NCBI GenBank assembly: GCA_004525465.1
Contig: SPCN01000143.1
Span: forward strand, 1-6,166
Direction: 5' to 3'
DNA: 6,166 bases
Origin: Chrysiogenales bacterium
GTDB lineage: Bacteria; Acidobacteriota; Aminicenantia; UBA2199
A program made the position numbers and the translations under genes. The notes under the pieces were generated by a model. It searched no databases and was not told the DNA's origin. It worked only from the letters and a program-made list of their open reading frames with translations. Positions 1 through 4,986 of the stretch are shown piece by piece. The stretch's first letter is position 1. Each line of letters begins with the position of its first letter.

Positions 1-642
1 ACCCTGCTGCACCTGATGTGCCATTTCGGCCAGGACACCCTGTCCCTGGCCAGAATGGGCGCCAGGGCAACGGGAATTGATTTTTCCGACCAAGCCATTG
101 AATCGGCAAGAAGCCTGGCCCAAAAGATCGGTTCGAATACCGAATTCCATTGCTGCAATCTTTATGACACCAGGAAGCACGTCAGCGGCCGGTTCGATAT
201 CGTCTATACTTCGTACGGGGTCATCGGCTGGCTGCCCGATATAAAGGAGTGGGGAAGAATTATCGCCGAATCGTTGAAACCCGGCGGCATGTTTTACATC
301 GTTGAATTCCACCCCTTCACATGGATGATGGACGAAAAACATGAAAAATTCGCCTACAGCTATTTCTACAGCGAAAAACCCCTGGAGTTCGATGTGCGGG
401 GAACGTACACCGACCGGGCCGCCGACATCAGCTACAAGGATTTCAACTGGATACACACGCTGGGGGATGTGATCAACTCATTGATCGCCAACGGCCTGGA
501 GATCGAGTTTCTTCATGAATTTCCCTTTACCGTCTATGATTGTTTCCCGAACCTGGAAAAGATCGGGGAACATCAATGGATATTCAAAAACCTGAGAGAT
601 ACCATCCCCTACCTGTTTTCCATCAAGGCCAGAAAAAAATAA
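1..642 (+). CDS. Class I SAM-dependent methyltransferase, 5'-truncated by the window edge
   Basis: The reading frame is open to base 1, so the ATG at 16 is an internal Met and not the start; 213 residues are visible. Counting base 1 as codon 1, the SAM-binding glycine loop is CHFGQD (7-12), normally preceded by strand beta-1 (LLHLM). The acidic end of beta-2 is GIDFS (25-29), with Asp27 expected to bind the ribose hydroxyls. NLYD (53-56) follows beta-3, FDIVYTSYGVIGWLPD (65-80) is the beta-4 region, and LKPGG (92-96) leads into beta-5 (FYIVEFHP). This matches a family of soluble methyltransferases usually about 260-280 residues long, so roughly 50-60 N-terminal residues are probably missing. 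The acceptor substrate is unknown; nothing in the C-terminal half (EFLHEFPFTVYD, 168-180) identifies it. The gene converges on the ATP-grasp gene, so the two are not co-transcribed. The methyltransferase fold is near certain; the specific reaction is not. Confidence 0.9.
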   Translation, partial: TLLHLMCHFGQDTLSLARMGARATGIDFSDQAIESARSLAQKIGSNTEFHCCNLYDTRKHVSGRFDIVYTSYGVIGWLPDIKEWGRIIAESLKPGGMFYIVEFHPFTWMMDEKHEKFAYSYFYSEKPLEFDVRGTYTDRAADISYKDFNWIHTLGDVINSLIANGLEIEFLHEFPFTVYDCFPNLEKIGEHQWIFKNLRDTIPYLFSIKARKK

Positions 643-673
643 GGACATCCCGCCCGGGGGAACAAGACCGTCC
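633..673 (-). terminator. Weak candidate terminator for the leftward ATP-grasp gene
   Basis: Read on the minus strand, GGAC (670-673) can pair with GTCC (643-646), enclosing an inner TCCC/GGGA stem (658-661 with 648-651). A T-rich tract follows at 633-642, which on the + strand is the A-run and stop codon of the methyltransferase gene. The stems are only 4 bp each and are separated by an asymmetric bulge, so this is a poor intrinsic terminator. No better hairpin is visible in the 76-bp gap between the two convergent stop codons. Confidence 0.2.
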
Positions 674-718
674 GGCAGAAAAAAGGCGGCAGCAATAAGG
701 AAAGGCCCGATCCCGTTC

Positions 719-1729
719 CTATGATTCCCGGAAGACCGGGTGGCGGGCGGCCGCCAGGTTGACGATGCGGCTGCCCATTTCACCGTAGGAGTAACCGATC
801 TCGGCCGCGGCGTAGATCATCGAAGTCAGCGGGTTGATGTCCGGGTTGGGATTGACGTCGATGACATAAAAAATCCCGTTGAGATAGCGGACATCAATGC
901 GCCCGTAGTCCCGGCAGCAGGTGGCCCGGTAGGTGGCCAGGACGATGCGCTCGAGCTCGGCTTGTGCCGCAGGGTCGAGCTCCACCGGCACGCACAGCTC
1001 GATTTTCTTGTAGAGCCGGGAGCCGGGAACGTACTTGGCTTCGTAGGTGAAAAGGCGGTCGCGGATTTCGGTCAAGTCGCCGTAATCCATTTCCGTCGCC
1101 GGGAGCACGGAAACCCTGCCGTTGCCCCAGGCCGCTTGGTGGAATTCCCTGCCATTGATGAATTCCTCGACCAGGGCGGGCTGCCTGTGCGTCTCCAGAA
1201 TGAAAGCGACGCGGGTTTCCAGCTCGGCCGTGGAGACAACGATGGATTCTTCCGCGATGCCGATGCTGCAGTGCTCGTGGGCGGCCTTGACAATGGCCGG
1301 GAAAATGTTCCATTTCCCCACCTGGCGATCATGGAAGACCTGCCAGCGCGGCGTGGGAATATTCGCCTCCTCGAGCAGGCGCTTGACCCGGGGCTTGTCC
1401 TGGCTCAACGCCAGCGCGGCGCACGACGAACCGGTGAAAACGAAGCCCAGCCGCTCCAGCACCGCGGCGACCTGCGGCTCGCTGTGCGGGATGCCGGGGA
1501 GTTCCTCGCACCAGTTGAAAACGATATGATCCCGGGGATCGAAGGCGCGCAGGCGCTCGGCCAGGCGATCGTTTTCAAGGGCAACGACCTCGAGGGGATG
1601 TCCCAGCTTGTTCACGGCCTGGCCGAGTGTCGCGACATCCTGTTCGCTTTCGCGCCGTTCCTCCGGGGTCCATTCGGGATTCAAGTTGTGCAGCAGCAGG
1701 ACGGGCAGATCGTGGCGAAGTTCCTGCAA
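719..1729 (-). CDS. ATP-grasp ligase related to D-alanine--D-alanine ligase, substrate unknown
   Basis: A 336-residue cytoplasmic protein without signal peptide or membrane segments. The central and C-terminal ATP-grasp parts are clear. FVFTGSSCAALALSQDK (96-112) and IPTPRW (124-129) match the Ddl segment where the lid meets the first ATP-grasp lobe. PAIVKAA (144-150) carries the nucleotide-binding Lys148. VEEFINGREF (187-196) is the adenine-contacting and omega-loop region. GRIDV (276-280) and VIDVNPNPDINP (289-300) supply likely Mg ligands Asp279, Asp291 and Asn293. True Ddl usually has Glu where Asp291 sits and an NTxPG-type end to that motif, and its N-terminal Gly-rich, Ser-containing substrate signature is absent here. 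It is therefore probably an amino-acid or peptide ligase outside Ddl proper. No ATG lies near the N-terminus. The TTG at 1729 has AGGA 5 nt upstream and directly precedes the first beta strand (PVLLLHN); an in-frame stop at 1745-1747 limits any extension to five codons. Confidence 0.82.
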   Translation of the reverse strand: MQELRHDLPVLLLHNLNPEWTPEERRESEQDVATLGQAVNKLGHPLEVVALENDRLAERLRAFDPRDHIVFNWCEELPGIPHSEPQVAAVLERLGFVFTGSSCAALALSQDKPRVKRLLEEANIPTPRWQVFHDRQVGKWNIFPAIVKAAHEHCSIGIAEESIVVSTAELETRVAFILETHRQPALVEEFINGREFHQAAWGNGRVSVLPATEMDYGDLTEIRDRLFTYEAKYVPGSRLYKKIELCVPVELDPAAQAELERIVLATYRATCCRDYGRIDVRYLNGIFYVIDVNPNPDINPLTSMIYAAAEIGYSYGEMGSRIVNLAAARHPVFRES

Positions 1730-1734
1730 GCTAT

Positions 1735-1738
1735 TCCT
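1735..1738 (-). promoter_or_regulatory. Ribosome binding site supporting the TTG start of the ATP-grasp gene
   Basis: AGGA on the minus strand lies 5 nt before the TTG whose first base is 1729. It is the main support for that start, because no ATG or well-placed GTG occurs within the first strand of the protein. Confidence 0.45.
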
Positions 1739-1742
1739 GCCC

Positions 1743-1762
1743 AGTCACGCGGCCGCGTGACT
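1743..1762. repeat. Perfect 20-bp palindrome upstream of the ATP-grasp start
   Basis: AGTCACGC, GGCC, GCGTGACT read identically on both strands; the next outer pair (1742 C, 1763 T) breaks the symmetry. It lies 13 bp upstream of the TTG start and about 80 bp downstream of the candidate -10 box, inside what would be the 5' untranslated leader. It could be an operator for a dimeric regulator, or an RNA hairpin (8-bp stem, GGCC loop) next to the ribosome binding site. It lacks the T-tract of a minus-strand terminator. The symmetry is seen; the role is inferred. Confidence 0.5.
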
Positions 1763-1840
1763 TTTGCCTTTCATGCCGAAACCGGCGTGCGAAAATATTT
1801 ATTTGCATCGGCACAATGTTTTCTTTCATGATCGACTTTA

Positions 1841-1849
1841 ATTATAGCA
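1841..1849 (-). promoter_or_regulatory. Candidate extended -10 promoter for the ATP-grasp gene
   Basis: The minus strand reads TGCTATAAT, a perfect sigma-70 -10 hexamer (1841-1846) with the TGn extension. No good -35 sits at 16-18 bp: the 17-bp position gives TTTCCC (1864-1869), and TTGCAA at 1857-1862 is too close. Extended -10 promoters can work with a weak -35. Initiation near 1834 would give a leader of about 105 nt before the TTG. The region is AT-rich, so a chance match is possible. Confidence 0.4.
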
Positions 1850-1953
1850 AACTAACTTTGCAAGGGAAAGCGCGGCGGAATATTATGAACACGAATTGAA
1901 ATTTATTTTTTTTACTGCGTCGACCGATCCGTCGGCTTCATTGATTTACCTTC

Positions 1954-3528
1954 TCAGTTGATTAACTCGGGATGAGATGACTGCTTCAGCAATTCGGGCT
2001 TGCCCTTTCCCCGTTTGATGGCGAGATTGTCCTGCCTGGCCATGTTGGCAATGGCCATAAACAGAAGCTGGGACAGGTCCTCCATGATCTCCGGGGTGAT
2101 GTTGCCTATGTTGTCATAGGGAGTGTGATAGCGGTAGGTGCCGGCGCCGCCGGCGTCGCCGAAGGAACCGAAAGAGACAACCGGAATGCCGTAATAATCA
2201 AAAAACACAGCGTCCTGGCGGGGCCGGGTGAGATTCTCGCTGAATGCGGGCTCCAATTCACGGTGGATATATTTCCGGTTTGCCTGTTCCAGAAAAGAAT
2301 AAAGATCCGGGTAATTCCTGGCGAATCCGACCCAGAGGCTGTGGCCGTTGCCGACCGAGTCCATGTTGATGAATCCCTTGATCTGATCGAGCGGGATGGT
2401 GGGATGCTTCAGGAAATACTGCACGCCCCTGAGACCCGCTTCTTCGGCGGCGATCAGTAAAAAGACCACCGAGCGTTTCAGTTTCAGGTCCAGTTTGGAC
2501 AGCGCCCGCGCCACCCCCAGGGTGACCGCCACGGCCGTGGCGTTGTCGTTGGCGCCGGGCATGAGCGCCGGGCACTTGCCCAGGAAATCGAGGTGGCCGC
2601 CGACCATGATGTACTCGTTCTTCAACAGCGGATCGCATCCTTCGATATATCCGATCACGTTGGCCGTGGTGCCGTCGGCATGATGTCGGGTCACGTTTTT
2701 GATGGAGAACACTTTCCCGGTAGCAAAAGATCGCGGTTTCAACCTGGCCTTGATTTTCTTGAAGACTTCATCCAGGCTCCTGCCCGTGCCGGCGAACAGG
2801 TCAGCCATCACTGTTTTCCCGACATGTGCATAGAGGAAACCATCCACGTAGGCGTTGTTGGGATTGCCGATCGGGCCGTAATTGTAGAGCAGGCCGGCGG
2901 CGCCGTGCTTGACGGCATTGAGCAATTTGTATTGGTGAAAGGAGTATTTGCGCCATTTCAAAAAGTCCTGGTGCGAGCCGGCGAGCGGAACCTCGGGGTT
3001 CATCACCACGATCTTGCCCTTCACGTTCACGGCCGCATAATCGTCGTATCCCAGTTCCGGGGCGCTGATGCCATAGCCGACGAAAACCGCCTCGGCCTTG
3101 ATCTCCCCGTTTCCCGAGGTGGCGCCGGGGATATAATCGTCCACGTATATGTAATCCTTGAAAATTTCGCCGTTCTTCTGTTTGCAGTGGAATTTCACAT
3201 AACATCCATCCAGAACGTCGGTGTAAGCATGGGGAAATTTCTGCAGGTAGCCGCCATCGCTGCCCAGCGGCTTGATGCCCCACTCCTTTAAGCGCTCGAT
3301 CACCCATGCCGCCGATTTGTCGTAGCCGACATGCCCCGAGAGCCTGCCCGCGAATTCGGGCGAGGCCAGTTTATCGACATAACCGTACAGGTCCTGGCTG
3401 GTGATCAGGTGCATGGCCTGAAGCAGTTTTTGCTCGTCGCTCAGCGCCGGTTTTTCCTGGGCCGGGACGGGCGCGCTGAAAAAAAGAACCAGGGAAATCA
3501 AGCCAAGGGAAAGATATACTTTTTTCAT
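1954..3528 (-). CDS. Secreted M28-family zinc metallopeptidase with PA domain
   Basis: A 524-residue exported peptidase, probably an aminopeptidase using two zinc ions. Residues 1-24 form a signal peptide: MKK, a hydrophobic core, then APVPAQ, with likely cleavage after Ala23 or Gln24. A PA (protease-associated) domain follows, including VFVGYGISAPELGYDDY (148-164) and VKGKIVVMNP (169-178). The M28 catalytic domain starts near 290 and is complete: HLD (His312, Asp314), GANDNA (bridging Asp328), AEEAG (general base Glu362 and ligand Glu363), NMDSVG (Asp390) and YHTPYD (His468). The ATG at 3528 is chosen because it begins the signal peptide and has AGAGGAG 6 nt upstream. An in-frame TTG at 3591 would add 21 residues ahead of the signal peptide and coincides with the expected transcription start, so it is rejected. 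The gene has its own promoter and is probably monocistronic or continues weakly into the ATP-grasp gene. The substrate (N-terminal amino acids of peptides) is inferred from family. Confidence 0.93.
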   Translation of the reverse strand: MKKVYLSLGLISLVLFFSAPVPAQEKPALSDEQKLLQAMHLITSQDLYGYVDKLASPEFAGRLSGHVGYDKSAAWVIERLKEWGIKPLGSDGGYLQKFPHAYTDVLDGCYVKFHCKQKNGEIFKDYIYVDDYIPGATSGNGEIKAEAVFVGYGISAPELGYDDYAAVNVKGKIVVMNPEVPLAGSHQDFLKWRKYSFHQYKLLNAVKHGAAGLLYNYGPIGNPNNAYVDGFLYAHVGKTVMADLFAGTGRSLDEVFKKIKARLKPRSFATGKVFSIKNVTRHHADGTTANVIGYIEGCDPLLKNEYIMVGGHLDFLGKCPALMPGANDNATAVAVTLGVARALSKLDLKLKRSVVFLLIAAEEAGLRGVQYFLKHPTIPLDQIKGFINMDSVGNGHSLWVGFARNYPDLYSFLEQANRKYIHRELEPAFSENLTRPRQDAVFFDYYGIPVVSFGSFGDAGGAGTYRYHTPYDNIGNITPEIMEDLSQLLFMAIANMARQDNLAIKRGKGKPELLKQSSHPELIN

Positions 3529-3534
3529 GAAATG

Positions 3535-3541
3535 CTCCTCT
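3535..3541 (-). promoter_or_regulatory. Strong Shine-Dalgarno site deciding the M28 peptidase start
   Basis: AGAGGAG on the minus strand is separated by 6 nt from the ATG at 3526-3528. It selects this ATG over the in-frame TTG at 3591. Confidence 0.8.
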
Positions 3542-3596
3542 GTTTGATCTGGTTGTTCATAATGGAATGAAAAATATTTCTTGTCCGGCAAAACTC

Positions 3597-3625
3597 ATTA
3601 TAGGAATCCTGATTTTTTATGTCAA
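3597..3625 (-). promoter_or_regulatory. Consensus sigma-70 promoter of the M28 peptidase gene
   Basis: On the minus strand, TTGACA (3620-3625) and TATAAT (3597-3602) are separated by exactly 17 bp; both hexamers match consensus at every position. Transcription would begin near 3590 and give a leader of about 60 nt ending in the AGAGGAG site. This implies that the peptidase is transcribed independently of the amidohydrolase pair upstream. Confidence 0.85.
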
Positions 3626-3658
3626 CACAACAACATTCACTCATCCCCTTTGCTATCC

Positions 3659-3686
3659 GGGATCGATCTGAAAGCATAATCGTCCC
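3659..3686. other. Stem-loop between the amidohydrolase pair and the M28 peptidase promoter
   Basis: GGGA (3659-3662) pairs with TCCC (3683-3686), and CGAT (3664-3667) with ATCG (3679-3682). Thymine 3663 (adenine on the minus strand) is a single bulge, and the loop is 11 nt. It begins 34 bp past the stop codon of the degenerate amidohydrolase, a sensible place for 3'-end formation or RNA stabilisation. Neither strand has a U-tract after it, so it is not a classical intrinsic terminator. The remainder of the 3529-3720 gap outside this stem and the promoter shows nothing else I can name. Confidence 0.35.
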
Positions 3687-3720
3687 TCTACGACATGACA
3701 GGAGCGGGAATGGCAGGCAC

Positions 3721-4986
3721 TTATTCTTTCTTTATCCTGTCCTGAACGATCTTTTTGTACTTGTCGTATAGCATCGTCTGCACGCTGGTCAAGGGAATGA
3801 TTCTGCCATTGATCATCACCATCCTGATCCTGGCACTGAGTTGGATGATGGGCTTGGTGGAGATAAAGATGTTGGCGATCTTGCCTTTTTCGAGCGAACC
3901 GACCTGATCGGCAATTCCCAATATTTTCGCCGCATTAATGGTCAAAGCTTTTACTGCGTCTTCCTCGCTTAAACCGAATGCCACCGACAGGCTGGCCGGA
4001 ACCGGTTGCCGCCGGACATTGCGGCTGCCTTGACGGGAACTCTCGCTAAAGGCGAAGAGTACGCCTTTCTGTGCCAGAACAGCCGCAGTTCGGTAGTATT
4101 TGTCGATTGCTTCCCAGCGCTCGGGCATTTTCATCGTTCCGGCCCAGATCAGCGGAATGTTCTTTTCAGCGAGCCGTTCGGCATACTTCAGAATATCACC
4201 GTTGGCGAACAAAATCCCCTTGAGATTGAATTCCTCGATGAGCTCGAGGGCAAGCCGGATCGTGACTTCATTCGAGGTCATGAACATTACCGGCATTTCC
4301 CGTTTCACGACCTTGAGCAATACCTCCATCTCCATGTCCTTGCCGGGCGCTTCGTTTTTTTTGCCTTTCTTTTTCGGAGCGGCTGCGGCTTTGGCCTTGC
4401 TCAGCTTTTCACGAATGAATGACAGAATCCCCGGCTGGGTTTTTGGATAGCCGCTTTTGGAACGGGCGCCCATGTTGAAAATCAAGAGAACGTCCCGTTT
4501 GAGGAGCATGTCCCGGGGCAAGGTGCCGTCCAGGTTCAGAGCCATGGCCCGGCCATTGATGATGCCTGCCGTTCCGGCTGCCGATAAAGCGGTCGTCACG
4601 CCGTCAATCCGCGTGACGTCGATCGTTTCATCTTCGGGATTCAGCGCTTCGTAGGGATCGATCCATGGCGTGGATTGTCCGACCTCGTTGATATCGCTGT
4701 CACTGCCGGGATATCCGGTCAAACCGATGGCCGTCAGCGGCGCAACCATACCGGGATAAACATACATGCCTTTAGCATCGATGATGGTGGCATTTGCCGG
4801 GGCGTCGATTACGGCGCCGACTTCAGCGATTTTGCCGTTCTGAATAAGGACGCTTCCGTTAACAATGGTTTTGCCGACAACCGCTACAATCGTTCCGTTC
4901 TTGATGAGAATGGCGTCTGCAGCGGCATGAACCATCCCCGACAACAATAGTATCGTGATGACAAAGAGAACGGTTTGTTTATTCAT
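3721..4986 (-). CDS. Exported amidohydrolase-fold protein lacking catalytic metal ligands (predicted pseudoenzyme)
   Basis: A 421-residue protein of the imidazolonepropionase-like (COG1228) amidohydrolase group. Residues 1-22 form a signal peptide (MNKQ, hydrophobic core, VHAAADA), so it acts outside the cytoplasm. The N-terminal beta-sandwich is well kept (ILIKNGTIV, VLIQNGKIAEVGA), as is the C-terminal signature ALTINAAKILG (347-357) with VGSLEKGKIANIFI (362-375). The metal centre is gone: the HxH after PG is replaced by PLTA (Leu84, Ala86), the third His position by Met236 (VMFM), the fourth by about Phe260/Ala261, and the Asp by the FAFSESS segment (311-317). A lysine- and alanine-rich stretch at 194-216 interrupts the barrel. 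The start ATG overlaps the 3' end of the upstream amidohydrolase by 8 nt, with GGGAA 7 nt before it, which indicates translational coupling. A structural or regulatory partner role for the active neighbour is inferred. It is full length and in frame, so not an ordinary pseudogene. Confidence 0.85.
   Translation of the reverse strand: MNKQTVLFVITILLLSGMVHAAADAILIKNGTIVAVVGKTIVNGSVLIQNGKIAEVGAVIDAPANATIIDAKGMYVYPGMVAPLTAIGLTGYPGSDSDINEVGQSTPWIDPYEALNPEDETIDVTRIDGVTTALSAAGTAGIINGRAMALNLDGTLPRDMLLKRDVLLIFNMGARSKSGYPKTQPGILSFIREKLSKAKAAAAPKKKGKKNEAPGKDMEMEVLLKVVKREMPVMFMTSNEVTIRLALELIEEFNLKGILFANGDILKYAERLAEKNIPLIWAGTMKMPERWEAIDKYYRTAAVLAQKGVLFAFSESSRQGSRNVRRQPVPASLSVAFGLSEEDAVKALTINAAKILGIADQVGSLEKGKIANIFISTKPIIQLSARIRMVMINGRIIPLTSVQTMLYDKYKKIVQDRIKKE

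Noticed and set aside
16..642. Methyltransferase starting at the ATG at 16
   Set aside because: That Met is inside the SAM-binding motif; the open frame and family motif continue to base 1, so the gene is cut by the window edge.
740..1831. Long + strand open frame of about 363 codons opposite the ATP-grasp gene
   Set aside because: It lies antisense to a gene with clear ATP-grasp motifs, its translation shows no recognisable domain, and long antisense frames are common in GC-rich coding DNA.
1828..1899. Short + strand frame of 23 codons starting with ATG at 1828
   Set aside because: No ribosome binding site, no promoter and no recognisable product; it falls in the AT-rich promoter region of the ATP-grasp gene.
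1902..1945. T-run (on the + strand) next to CGACCGATCCGTCG as a terminator for the M28 peptidase
   Set aside because: On the minus strand the run is A, not T, after a stem of only 4-5 bp, so it cannot be an intrinsic terminator for the leftward transcript.
2593..3291. + strand open frame of about 232 codons opposite the M28 peptidase
   Set aside because: It is antisense to the PA domain and catalytic motifs of the peptidase and has no recognisable features of its own.
3529..3591. Extension of the M28 peptidase to an in-frame TTG at 3591
   Set aside because: It would place 21 residues before the signal peptide, lacks a good ribosome site and starts at or before the predicted transcription start.
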